Positions 30,605 through 39,303 of a stretch of 64,000 nt of DNA are shown piece by piece. The notes below the pieces were generated by a model that saw nothing but the letters and a program-made list of their open reading frames with translations, was not told where the DNA came from and did not search any database. How positions within the stretch are numbered: the stretch's first letter is position 1; every line of letters begins with the position of its first letter. The DNA is from Lysobacteraceae bacterium NML95-0200 (GTDB taxonomy: Bacteria; Pseudomonadota; Gammaproteobacteria; Xanthomonadales; Xanthomonadaceae): assembly GCA_002798255.1 (NCBI GenBank), contig NWQQ01000020.1, forward strand, positions 1 to 64,000, read 5' to 3'. Made by a program: the position numbers and the translations under genes.

Positions 30605-31927
30605 ATGCTCAAACGCATTTTTGCCACGTTGCTGGTGTTGCTCTTGTTGTTGATTGCGCTGCCATTTGTGCTTTGGGGCATTGCCAAATGGCGCGGGGCG
30701 AGCGCCGAAGATCGTGCCGCGCTGGCGCTGATGTCCGAATCCTGGCAGCCTGCCGGGCATAATGCGTTTGTCGATTTCTGGCTGGCCGCTTACCCGGTGC
30801 CCGAGGCCGAGCGGCAGGCGCTGCTGGATGCGGATGTGCGCCTGTTTGAGCAGCAGGGGCAAAACTACCAGCGCGCTTCCACTGCGACGGAGAAATGGCC
30901 GAGTGAGCCGCTGTCCGGGGAGGACAGGGCGATGTTTTGCCGTTTGAACGATGAAAAGACTTGCCTTGCCACGGTGCGTCAGGATTTGCCCGGTTTTGCG
31001 GCGCTGGTTGCCCGTCACCAGGCACGTATCCGCCGCATCGAGACGGCCAGTGGTGGCGATTACATTCTCTCGCCTTTCCCGGAGCACGATAATAAGCCGT
31101 TTCTGGATATGCGCCTGAGCTATTTGCCGGCTACGCGCTATGCCGTGCAATTTGTGCAAGGCGACAAACAGGCGGCGTTGGCGTCTGTCTGCGTGCGCAT
31201 TGCCGACTGGCGGCGCCTGGGGGCGAATAGCAGCGGGCTTTTCGAGGCCGTGTTGGCGATTGAATCAAGCGGCAAGGGGTATGGGCAGTTGGCGCTGGCC
31301 ATGCTGGCCGAGCTGCCAGCCGATGTGCCACTACCCGGGGCCTGCGAGCAGGCGTTTGCCCAGCCGCTGGAAGAAGAAGCCTCGCTTTGCAATGCCATGC
31401 GTGGCGAATTCCGTTTTGTTTCTGAAGCGGCCTGGCCGCAGCTTGAGGCTGAATTCACGGCGCGCGGCGAGGATATCAACAACTATCCGTTTTTCGACAA
31501 GGACATGACCCGCGCGGATATGGCGGCGCGCTTTGCCCCATATTGCCAGGCAGAAAATATCCGGCGCTGGCATCAGGACATATCGGCCTTGACCCATGCT
31601 TATTATTGGCCTGGCATGTTGCGGCTTGCCTGCGCGGCCAATTACATCGGCTGCGTGCTGGGTGGCATCGTGCCGCCGGATTACGACAAGTATTCTCGCC
31701 GCCTGCTCGACCGCAATGCCTTGCTGCGGCTGATGGGCGGCGTGGTCTGGCTGCGCGGGCAGCCGGAGTTGTTGGCGCATCCCGAGCGTATCCCGGCAGC
31801 GATGCCGCAGGAGTACCGGCTGGGCGAGCGCGCGCTTGGTTTTGATGCCCAAAAGCAAACGCTGGTTTTGACTAGCACCACGGGTGGACAGACCTGGGAG
31901 GCGCCGTTGCCCGCCTCAAGGCTGTGA
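30605..31927 (+). CDS. Uncharacterised membrane-anchored protein (440 aa)
   Basis: An N-terminal transmembrane anchor (IFATLLVLLLLLIALPFVLW, about 5-24) is followed by some 415 residues probably in the periplasm. The soluble part has six or more Cys (MFCRLNDEKTCLATV, SVCVRIADW, PGACEQAF, SLCNAMRGEF, PYCQAENI, LACAANYIGCVLGG) and is Ala/Glu rich. I recognise no domain. GGAGGAAA lies just upstream of the ATG. It follows the iron ATPase by 31 bp and could be part of that operon, which is the only clue to function. Its 3' end overlaps the convergent DUF4442 gene by 12 bp. Confidence 0.75.
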   Translation: MLKRIFATLLVLLLLLIALPFVLWGIAKWRGASAEDRAALALMSESWQPAGHNAFVDFWLAAYPVPEAERQALLDADVRLFEQQGQNYQRASTATEKWPSEPLSGEDRAMFCRLNDEKTCLATVRQDLPGFAALVARHQARIRRIETASGGDYILSPFPEHDNKPFLDMRLSYLPATRYAVQFVQGDKQAALASVCVRIADWRRLGANSSGLFEAVLAIESSGKGYGQLALAMLAELPADVPLPGACEQAFAQPLEEEASLCNAMRGEFRFVSEAAWPQLEAEFTARGEDINNYPFFDKDMTRADMAARFAPYCQAENIRRWHQDISALTHAYYWPGMLRLACAANYIGCVLGGIVPPDYDKYSRRLLDRNALLRLMGGVVWLRGQPELLAHPERIPAAMPQEYRLGERALGFDAQKQTLVLTSTTGGQTWEAPLPASRL

Positions 31928-32383
31928 GCGCTGCGCGGGCTTTTTGCGCAGATAGATTTGCTTGCGTACCCGCGCCACCACATCGCCCTCGGTATCGACG
32001 ATATCGGTTTCAAACCAGTGCAGCACCTTTTGCCCGTCGGCTGCCTTTTGCTGTAATTCGGCCAGCACTGCATCAGTGAGTTCAAACTCGGCATGCACCG
32101 TGCTGCGCCCAGGCTTGATGAATTCGATTTCCGCCGCCTTGTCCCAGACAAAATAATCGCGCGGCAGCGCGTGCATGACGAGCAGCATCCATACCGGATC
32201 GGTCATGGAAAACAGGCTGCCGCCATATTGGGTGCCGACGTAATTGCGATTCCACGGACGCAGCTGCAATTCCACCCGCGCCCGGCGCCAGTCCCGGTCA
32301 AGATGCGTCATATGGATGCCGGTAAACAAAAAAGGCGGCCAGAGGTTGATACCAAGACGGAGCAGGCGCGGGGTGATTTTCAT
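31916..32383 (-). CDS. DUF4442 (hot-dog) protein
   Basis: 155 residues (start MKITPRLLRL; an upstream ATG at 32395 adds 4 residues). The hot-dog-like core has VELQLRPWNRNYVGTQYGGSLFSMTDPVWMLL and VWDKAAEIEFIKPGRSTVHAEFEL. DUF4442 proteins resemble acyl-CoA thioesterases, but their substrates are mostly unknown. It is the last gene of a minus-strand run that includes mfd. Confidence 0.75.
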   Translation of the reverse strand: MKITPRLLRLGINLWPPFLFTGIHMTHLDRDWRRARVELQLRPWNRNYVGTQYGGSLFSMTDPVWMLLVMHALPRDYFVWDKAAEIEFIKPGRSTVHAEFELTDAVLAELQQKAADGQKVLHWFETDIVDTEGDVVARVRKQIYLRKKPAQRSQP

Positions 32384-32455
32384 GGCAGGCAACAATACGC
32401 AAGCGCATAGTTTGCTGCAAGCGGGTGGGTACTCAAGCCATCGCCGTCTCTGGTA

Positions 32456-33418
32456 TTAACTTACGGCGAGTTTCTGAAAGGCATTCATCGACCAGAGCAA
32501 GCCGTCATGGCGGAAGGATATTCCCGAGGCCAAGGAAAACCAGCGTACGTGCAGTCGCGGCGCAGGCCCCAGCACGATGAGCAGGCTTTCCTGCTCATTC
32601 CTGTGTGCCTGCTCCACCATCCAGTGCTCGTGCTTGGCAAGCAGTGCAGCCAGTTGCTCGCTGTCTTGCTGGTCGGCGGCTTCTGCCTGCGCTCTTGCCT
32701 GTTGCCAGCGCTCGAAATCCTGCTCGCTGTCAGACTTTTGTTGCAAGGCCTGCTGTTGCAGGCGGGCATCGCGGCTGCCGTCGAATTTCAACTCGCCGTA
32801 TTCGGCTTGCCAGGCGCGGGCAAACAGATGCCACTGCGGCGGTTGTTGTGGATGCACCAGCTCAAGAAAGCCCATCATCGGCTGATAACGAAGCAGCACG
32901 CGCTGTCCAATCAGCGATGCCAGCACCGCATCCAGTTCGGCGTGCAGGTCTTGCTGGCGCAGGTGTGCAAGGCGAGCTTCATGCTGCTGCTCCTGAGAGT
33001 GCATTGCATCCAGCCCGGCAAGCTGTGCCGCTAGCCAGGCGCGCAGTTCGGTTTCGCCGCAGATGAGCGTATTGCGGTCTTCATCCACCACGCCGCCGTG
33101 CGCGGCAATCGCCCAGGCCACTGCGGCAATCAGGGCTGCGCGCTGGCTGTCCCAGTCGGTATTTTCCAGTGCCAGAGAGGCATCCCATTCAGGCTGTAGG
33201 CCTTGCAAATCACTGCTCTCTTCAAGGCCCAGGGCATCCAGCCAATATTCAAAACCGGTTTGCCTGCCGCCGCCCAACCGGCAGGGCAGCCAGCCTTCAA
33301 AACTGGCGGTGTCCATATCGGTATCCAGCTGCAAATCGCCGGGTAGTGAGGCGGCCATCGCCTGCCAGGCTTCAGCGCTGGGCAGATGCGTGCGTGCAAA
33401 CAGGATGTGGCTGGACAT
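32456..33418 (-). CDS. Uncharacterised Gln/Ala-rich protein (320 aa)
   Basis: No signal peptide or membrane segment, so cytoplasmic. The N-terminal half (SFEGWLPCRLGGGRQTGFEY, LALENTDWDSQRAALIAAVA, GVVDEDRNTLI) resembles poorly defined proteins of unknown role. Residues about 140-270 are Gln/Glu/Ala-rich and probably coiled coil (EQDFERWQQARAQAEAADQQ). It lies 24 bp after mfd on the same strand. No function can be assigned. Confidence 0.7.
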   Translation of the reverse strand: MSSHILFARTHLPSAEAWQAMAASLPGDLQLDTDMDTASFEGWLPCRLGGGRQTGFEYWLDALGLEESSDLQGLQPEWDASLALENTDWDSQRAALIAAVAWAIAAHGGVVDEDRNTLICGETELRAWLAAQLAGLDAMHSQEQQHEARLAHLRQQDLHAELDAVLASLIGQRVLLRYQPMMGFLELVHPQQPPQWHLFARAWQAEYGELKFDGSRDARLQQQALQQKSDSEQDFERWQQARAQAEAADQQDSEQLAALLAKHEHWMVEQAHRNEQESLLIVLGPAPRLHVRWFSLASGISFRHDGLLWSMNAFQKLAVS

Positions 33419-33441
33419 CAGGTTCTCCAGGTGTGAATGGC

Positions 33442-36400
33442 TTATCCGCCGTTCTTCAGCAACATGAGCAGCCCGCGCAGGGTTTTGATGCGGGACGCAG
33501 CATCGGGCAGGTCAAGTTCGGTCAGGCGCAGTTTGTCCGGGCCGTCCATCTGGTAATGGCGCGGTTGGCCTTGTATCAGGCGGATGACGGCCATCGGGTC
33601 GATGTTCGGGGTTTTCTCAAAATGGATGCGGCCTGATTTTTCGCCCAGGTCAATCTTGCGGATGCCAAGGGCGCTGGCTTCCAGTTTGAGGGCGGCGATG
33701 GCAAACAGGTTTTGCGTGGCCGCAGGCAACAGGCCGAAGCGGTCAATCATCTCCACCTGCATTTCGCGCAGCGCCTCGGCATCTGCGGCGCTGCTGATGC
33801 GTTTGTATAGCGTCAGGCGGGTATGCACATCGGGCAGGTAGTCCTCGGGGATGAGGGCGGCCACATGCAGCTCGATTTCTGCGCCGCGGCTCTCACTGCC
33901 ATCGGTATCCGGCAGTTTGCCCTGCCTGATGGATTTGACTGCACGCTCCAGAAGCTCGGTATACAGGCTGAAGCCCACCGCGGCCATCTGCCCGCTTTGT
34001 TCTTCGCCCAGCAATTCGCCCGCACCGCGGATTTCAAGGTCGTGGGTGGCGAGGGTAAAGCCTGCGCCCAGCTCGTCCATCGAGGCGATGGCATCCAGAC
34101 GCTTGCGGGCGTCTTCGCTGATGGATTTGCGGTCGGGGATGATGAGATAGGCATAGGCGCGGTGGTGGGAACGGCCAACGCGGCCGCGCAATTGGTGCAG
34201 CTGCGCCAGGCCGAACTTGTCGGCGCGGTTGATGATGATGGTATTGGCATTGGGGATGTCGATGCCGGACTCGATGATGGTCGAGGCCAGCAGCACATTG
34301 AAACGCTGGCGGTGGAAGTCCAGCATCACCTGCTCCAGCTCGCGCTCGGGCATTTGTCCGTGGGCAATGCCGATGCGTGCCTCGGGTACCAGCTCGGCCA
34401 GCTCGCGCTGCATGCGGCCGATGCTTTCCACATCGTTGTGCAAGAAATACAACTGACCACCGCGCGATAACTCGCGCTGGAAGGCTTCGCGCAGCAGAGC
34501 GTTGTCCCAGACATTGACGAAGGTTTGTACCGCCAGCCGGTTGGCCGGTGGCGTGGCGATGATGGACAAATCACGCAGTCCGGCCATCGCCATGTTGAGG
34601 GTGCGCGGGATCGGGGTGGCGGTCAGGGTGAGCAGATGCACATTGGCGCGCAGCGCTTTCAGGGCTTCTTTCTGGCGCACGCCAAAGCGTTGCTCTTCAT
34701 CAACAATCACCAGCCCCAGGTCACGGAATTTCACATCCGGTTGCAGCAGCTTGTGGGTGCCGACGATGACATCAATCTCGCCGTTGGCGACTTTCTCAAG
34801 TGCAGCATTGGTGTCCTTGCTGGATTTGAAGCGCGAGAGCACTTCCACTTTCAGCGGCCAGTCGGCAAAGCGGTCACGCAGGGTACGGTAGTGCTGCTCG
34901 GCCAAGAGGGTGGTGGGCACCAGTACCGCCACCTGTTTGCCTGCGGTGGCGGCGACAAAGGCCGCGCGCACGGCGACTTCAGTCTTGCCGAAACCGACAT
35001 CGCCGCAGACGACCCGGTCCATCGGCTGGCTGGAGCCAAGGTCGCCAATCACTGCTTCGATGGCGGCGTGCTGGTCGGGCGTTTCTTCAAACGGAAAGCC
35101 CGCCGCAAACGGCTCATACAGGGCGCGGTCGATATCCACCGCAATCCCGGCGCGCGCCTGGCGTCTGGCCTGGATTTCCAGAAGCTCGGCGGCCACATCG
35201 CGTACTTTTTCGGCTGCCTTTTTCCTGGCCTTGGCCCATTGCTCACCGCCCAGCGAATGCAGCGGCGCGGTTTCCGGCGAAGCGCCGGAATAGCGGTTGA
35301 CCAGATGCAGCTGCGCCACCGGCACATACAGCCGGTCGCCCTTGGCGTATTCGATATCCAGGAATTCGCCGCGCTCGCCACCGGCCTCCAGCACGATGAG
35401 GCCGCGGTAGCGCCCCACGCCGTGGTCTTCATGGACGATCGGCGCGCCCTCGCTCAGCTCGCCAAGGTCACGGATGATGGCTTCGGGCTCACGTCCAGCG
35501 CGTTTGCGGCGGCGCGGCTGTGTGGCGCGCTCGGGGTAGAGCTGGCGCTCGGTGAGAATGGCGCGCAGCGGGGTGTCGGTGGCAAAGCCATCATCCAGCG
35601 GTGCAACGGTGATGCTGAATGGTGGCAGCTGCTCGGCAGTCAGCGCGGCGTTGACTGGCTCGGGATGCAGCTCCACTGCGGCCAGCACTTCGCGCAAGGC
35701 TTCACGACGGCCAGCGGACTCGGCGGCAATCACCACCTGGCCGGGGTAGCTGTGCAAAAACGTCTTCAGTGCGACTGCGGCATCAGGCCCTGAGAGTGGC
35801 AATGCCGGTGCAGGTTGCACGCCCAGCGGTTTGGCATTGGCATGACGCGGATGCTTGCTGCCGCAGATTTCCACGCAGCGATGCTGGTTGAGTATTTCGC
35901 GCAATCGCTGCTCGGACAGGTACAGCGCATCCGGGGGCAGCAATGGGCGCTCGTTATCATGACGGCGCTGCTCGTAACGCTCGGCCGTTTGCCGACTGAA
36001 TTTGTCGGCAGCTTCGAACACGCCTTCGCACAGCACCGGAAGCGTGCTTTCGGGCAGATAGTCAAACAAGGTGGCGGTCTTGCGGCCTTCGAAAAACAGC
36101 GGCAGCCAGGCTTCGATACCGGCCGGCGCCAGGCCGTTTTTCAAGTCCTGGTAGAGCGCCGAGCGACGGCTGTCGATGGCAAAATCCTCACGCAAGGCTT
36201 GCAGCGCACGCTCGCGCGCGGCTTCGTCCATTGGCACTTCGCGTCCTGGCAGCAACTCCACTTTGTCCACCTTGTCGGCAGAGCGCTGGCTGTCGGTATC
36301 AAACAGGCGGATGGTGTCGATTTCATCATCGAACAACTCCACCCGGTAGGGCGTGGCCGCGCCCATCGGATAGACATCCAAGAGGCCGCCGCGCACGGCG

Positions 36401-36909
36401 AAGTCGCCCGGATCCATCACCTGTGGCACATGCCGGTAGCCGGCCGCCTCCAGGCGGCGCTTTTCTGCATCCAGGTCCAGTTGACGCCCGACTTCATAAT
36501 GAAAACTGCCGCCCACCACATGCGCCAAGGGAGAGAGCCGTTGCAGCAATGTCTGTACCGGCACGATGACCAGCGCCTGGCGCTGCGCGGGCAAGCGGCT
36601 CAAGGTGGCAAGGCGCTGGGAAACGATGTCCGGGTGCGGGCTGAAACTGTCATAGGGCAGCACTTCCCAGTCCGGAAACGGCAGGATGGCCGCCCGTGTC
36701 GCCGCATCAGCCAGGCTATGCAAATCGGTTTCAAGCTGGTGCGCCTGATGGTTGTCAGCGGCGACCACCAGCAAAACCCCATGATGTGTACGGGCGGCCT
36801 GGGCAATCGCCCAAGCAAGGCCGGACGTGGTGGCAGGCGCACGCCACCAGGCGCGGGCGTGTTGGTGGCCGGGCAGCAGCGCGGCGAAATCGGTGGTGTT
36901 TGCAGACAT
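33442..36909 (-). CDS. mfd: Transcription-repair coupling factor Mfd
   Basis: A 1155-residue translocase that pushes stalled RNA polymerase off DNA and recruits UvrA. Order: UvrB-like N-terminal part (LPFPDWEVLPYDSFSPHPDI), RNA-polymerase-interacting CarD-like domain (HEDHGVGRYRGLIVLEAGGE), RecG-like helicase with Walker A GDVGFGKTEVAVRAA, DEEQ box and RGRVGRSHHRAYAYL, then the TRCF C-terminal domain (LPDVHTRLTLYKRISSA). Full family length. A GNAT gene lies 25 bp upstream. Confidence 0.96.
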   Translation of the reverse strand: MSANTTDFAALLPGHQHARAWWRAPATTSGLAWAIAQAARTHHGVLLVVAADNHQAHQLETDLHSLADAATRAAILPFPDWEVLPYDSFSPHPDIVSQRLATLSRLPAQRQALVIVPVQTLLQRLSPLAHVVGGSFHYEVGRQLDLDAEKRRLEAAGYRHVPQVMDPGDFAVRGGLLDVYPMGAATPYRVELFDDEIDTIRLFDTDSQRSADKVDKVELLPGREVPMDEAARERALQALREDFAIDSRRSALYQDLKNGLAPAGIEAWLPLFFEGRKTATLFDYLPESTLPVLCEGVFEAADKFSRQTAERYEQRRHDNERPLLPPDALYLSEQRLREILNQHRCVEICGSKHPRHANAKPLGVQPAPALPLSGPDAAVALKTFLHSYPGQVVIAAESAGRREALREVLAAVELHPEPVNAALTAEQLPPFSITVAPLDDGFATDTPLRAILTERQLYPERATQPRRRKRAGREPEAIIRDLGELSEGAPIVHEDHGVGRYRGLIVLEAGGERGEFLDIEYAKGDRLYVPVAQLHLVNRYSGASPETAPLHSLGGEQWAKARKKAAEKVRDVAAELLEIQARRQARAGIAVDIDRALYEPFAAGFPFEETPDQHAAIEAVIGDLGSSQPMDRVVCGDVGFGKTEVAVRAAFVAATAGKQVAVLVPTTLLAEQHYRTLRDRFADWPLKVEVLSRFKSSKDTNAALEKVANGEIDVIVGTHKLLQPDVKFRDLGLVIVDEEQRFGVRQKEALKALRANVHLLTLTATPIPRTLNMAMAGLRDLSIIATPPANRLAVQTFVNVWDNALLREAFQRELSRGGQLYFLHNDVESIGRMQRELAELVPEARIGIAHGQMPERELEQVMLDFHRQRFNVLLASTIIESGIDIPNANTIIINRADKFGLAQLHQLRGRVGRSHHRAYAYLIIPDRKSISEDARKRLDAIASMDELGAGFTLATHDLEIRGAGELLGEEQSGQMAAVGFSLYTELLERAVKSIRQGKLPDTDGSESRGAEIELHVAALIPEDYLPDVHTRLTLYKRISSAADAEALREMQVEMIDRFGLLPAATQNLFAIAALKLEASALGIRKIDLGEKSGRIHFEKTPNIDPMAVIRLIQGQPRHYQMDGPDKLRLTELDLPDAASRIKTLRGLLMLLKNGG

Positions 36910-36934
36910 AGGGCGCGGATTTTAAGCCCGCGCT

Positions 36935-37528
36935 TTACTCTTTGTCCGGATACTGCTCGCGCAAGTCCAGCATCACCCGGAACAGGCCGGGGCTGTCCTG
37001 GTCACGCTGCCGGGTAAAGCCCAGCGATTCGCATAGCGAGAGCATCGGGTGGTTCTGTTCGAGCACATCGCCGTACAGGCGCTCGACTTTTTGTGTGCGT
37101 GCCCAGCGCGCCAGCCGCACCATCAGATGCCGTCCCAGCCCCATGGCGCGCACGTATTTGCTGACCAGGATGGAATATTCGGCATCACGGGAATTGGGGG
37201 TGAGGTACACCCTGGCGACAGCGCCCAGCAGGGCTTCACCGGCGGGATACGGCTCGGCGGCCACCAGCGCGAACTCGCTGCGCGGATCCGGATGGGTCAG
37301 GCGCTGAACCTCTGCTTCGGAAAGCCCCTGTACCGCATGCAGGTAGCGATTGCGGATTTCATCCGGTTCCAGCAGGGCAAATGATGCGCGCAATGGCTCG
37401 GCATCTTCCGGGTGAATCGGACGAATCAACACCTTGCGCCCATTACTGAGCGTCAGTTCTTCATGCCAGGGAGGGAGACGGTTGCGCGCGACCATGGGGG
37501 CTATGCTGCCATGAAAAGGTGTTGACAA
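36935..37528 (-). CDS. GNAT-family N-acetyltransferase
   Basis: 197 residues. The GNAT fold is visible in VLIRPIHPEDAEPLRASFAL (strand 1/helix 1), DAEYSILVSKYVRAMGLGRHLMVRLARWAR (acetyl-CoA loop) and VLEQNHPMLSLCESLGF. The sequence is close to the acetyltransferase domain of protein-lysine acetyltransferases of the Pat/AcuA type, but no nucleotide-binding domain is present. ATG 37528 is used; M12 at 37495 is an alternative start. It is upstream of mfd on the same strand. Confidence 0.82.
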   Translation of the reverse strand: MSTPFHGSIAPMVARNRLPPWHEELTLSNGRKVLIRPIHPEDAEPLRASFALLEPDEIRNRYLHAVQGLSEAEVQRLTHPDPRSEFALVAAEPYPAGEALLGAVARVYLTPNSRDAEYSILVSKYVRAMGLGRHLMVRLARWARTQKVERLYGDVLEQNHPMLSLCESLGFTRQRDQDSPGLFRVMLDLREQYPDKE

Positions 37529-37581
37529 GGCTGAAGACGGCCAGATTTCCGGGAAATGTACATGCCCATTTTAGCCTTGGT

Positions 37582-38523
37582 TCATTGCCCGCTGGCCTTG
37601 CCGCGCAGGCGGCCTGCCAGTTTGACCGCAGCGAGCACCAGCGCGCCGGTGACAACCCCCACCGCAGCGCCAAACAGCGAGTTCCACAACCAGCCAACAG
37701 GCAGCTGGCCAAGGGTTTCGCCAAGCTGATGCAGCGCCGGGATGCCGTGGGCGACGATGCCGCCGCCCACCAGAAACATGGCGGCAGTACCGGCCACGGA
37801 CAGGAATTTCATCAGCCATGGCGCCGCAGCCAGAATGGCGCGCCCCAGGGCAGAGGCGGCACCTTGGGTGCGGCGGCCATGGTCGGTGAGTGCAAGCCCG
37901 GCATCATCCAGCTTCACAATCAGCGCCACCAGGCCATACACGCCGACGGTCATGATGAGCGAAATTGCTACCAGCACCCCCAGTTGCTTGATGAACGCCT
38001 GTAGCGCCACCGTGCCCAGTGAAATCACGATGATTTCTGCCGAAAGAATGAAGTCGGTACGTACCGCGCCCCTGATTTTCTCGCGCTCCAGTTGCACCAG
38101 GTCAAGCGAATCATCGGCAAGGTGCGCGCGGTGCTCTTCGGCATGGGCGGCGGACTGTTCTTTGTGAAAGAACTTGTGGGCAAGTTTTTCCACGCCCTCA
38201 AAGCACAAAAACGCACCGCCCACCATCAGCAGCGGCGTGATGATAGGGATGTTGTGACCACGGCTGTGCAGCCAGCTTTCAAACATGGCGATGGCCAGTG
38301 CCGCGGGCACCAAAATGGCTTTGTTGACCATCGAACCCTTGGCAACCGCCCAGACCACCGGCAGCTCGCGACTGGCTTCAACCCCGGTGACCTGCTGGGC
38401 ATTGAGCGCCAAATCATCGCCCAGCACCCCGGCTGTTTTCTTGGTGGCAAGTTTGGTCATCGCCGCCACATCATCAAGAATGGTGGCGATATCGTCGAAC
38501 AGGGCGAAAAAGCTGGAGGCCAT
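37582..38523 (-). CDS. DUF808 (YedI-like) inner-membrane protein
   Basis: 313 residues with five or six hydrophobic segments. The N-terminus SSFFALFDDIATILDDVAAM and the segment TKKTAGVLGDDLALNAQQVTG are typical of DUF808. ITPLLMVGGAFLCFEGVEKL, IVISLGTVALQAFIKQLGVL and TAAMFLVGGGIVAHGIP are membrane segments. Function unknown. It is divergent from the PilZ gene. Confidence 0.85.
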   Translation of the reverse strand: MASSFFALFDDIATILDDVAAMTKLATKKTAGVLGDDLALNAQQVTGVEASRELPVVWAVAKGSMVNKAILVPAALAIAMFESWLHSRGHNIPIITPLLMVGGAFLCFEGVEKLAHKFFHKEQSAAHAEEHRAHLADDSLDLVQLEREKIRGAVRTDFILSAEIIVISLGTVALQAFIKQLGVLVAISLIMTVGVYGLVALIVKLDDAGLALTDHGRRTQGAASALGRAILAAAPWLMKFLSVAGTAAMFLVGGGIVAHGIPALHQLGETLGQLPVGWLWNSLFGAAVGVVTGALVLAAVKLAGRLRGKASGQ

Positions 38524-38657
38524 CGCTGCGTTTGCTGTGTAAAGGGGAGCGCAAGTGTAGGACAGGCAGCGCCGATAGTGGGCGCAATTGCCAGGCGTTG
38601 TGCGCCAATGGCCGCAGCAGGAGTTATGCTTTGCAGACCAATTCGATGGGAAACCTT

Positions 38658-39017
38658 ATGAGCGCAGCTGCCGGCATCACCAGACAAACCATGCTGACGG
38701 TCAATATCACCGACGAGAACATGCTGTACAACGCATATATGCCCTTTATCAAAGGCGGCGGTCTGTTTGCACAAACCCCCAACCGTTTGCCACTGGGGCA
38801 GGCAGTATTCATGGTGGTGACCTTGCCAGGCTCATCGGAAAAACTGCCGGTATCGGGCAAGGTGTGCTGGGTTACCCCGGTGGGCGCACAGGGCAATCGT
38901 CCGGCAGGCATCGGCGTGCAGTTTGATGACACGCGTGAGAGTGCAGCATTGAAAGACAAAATTGAAACAATGATGGCAGGCAAGATAGGTGCTGAGAAAG
39001 CCACCTTCACCATGTGA
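38658..39017 (+). CDS. pilZ: PilZ-domain protein, type IV pilus type
   Basis: 119 residues, typical of the single-domain PilZ proteins needed for type IV pilus assembly in xanthomonads and pseudomonads. Core: YNAYMPFIKGGGLFAQTPNR, VFMVVTLPGSSEKLPVSGKV, CWVTPVGAQGNRPAGIGVQF. The c-di-GMP-binding RxxxR motif expected at the N-terminus is absent, as in other PilZ orthologues that do not bind c-di-GMP. The start is ATG 38658 (MSAAAGITRQ) with a weak GGGAAA upstream; 38646 is an in-frame alternative. No other pil gene is near. Confidence 0.82.
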   Translation: MSAAAGITRQTMLTVNITDENMLYNAYMPFIKGGGLFAQTPNRLPLGQAVFMVVTLPGSSEKLPVSGKVCWVTPVGAQGNRPAGIGVQFDDTRESAALKDKIETMMAGKIGAEKATFTM

Positions 39018-39035
39018 TGGTGTAATCGTTACGAA

Positions 39036-39272
39036 TGAACTGACCCCAAAAATTTGGACGGTTACGGGTTCTTGGAGTTCCCTCCGGGGTTGGGCTGTAA
39101 GCCTACCAGATCCAGCGCATGGTACTGACGCTGCCAACCGGAGATGACGCGGGTACCGCCCCGGATATCGAATAGCGCCAGCGCCTCGCGTGCCGACAGT
39201 CTCTCTTGCGCTATCTCGTCATGAAAACACCCCAAAGGTTGGATGGGCATCCAACTTTTGGGGTGCAGTTCA
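39036..39272. mobile_element. 237-bp miniature remnant of an IS3-family (IS150-type) element
   Basis: Both ends are inverted repeats starting TGAACTG...CCCCAAAA: TGAACTGACCCCAAAAATTT at 39036 on the plus strand and TGAACTGCACCCCAAAAGTT ending at 39272 on the minus strand. Inside, the minus strand still encodes an OrfA fragment (SAREALALFDIRGGTRVISG, WQRQYHALDLVGLQP). The rest of orfA and orfB is deleted, leaving a short mobilisable-looking element. I saw no clear target duplication. It lies between pilZ and lpdA. Confidence 0.7.
39223..39265 (-). terminator. Intrinsic terminator of the suc operon inside the IS remnant
   Basis: An 18-bp stem with one mismatch (39228-39245 pairs with 39248-39265) is followed on the minus strand by TTTTC. 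It is 38 bp past the lpdA stop. The stem is formed by the outer part of the IS3-type end and an inner inverted copy, so a mobile-element end appears to serve as the operon's terminator. Confidence 0.65.
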
Positions 39273-39303
39273 AAACGGCAAGTTTTGCCGGGGCGCAGGC
39301 TGT

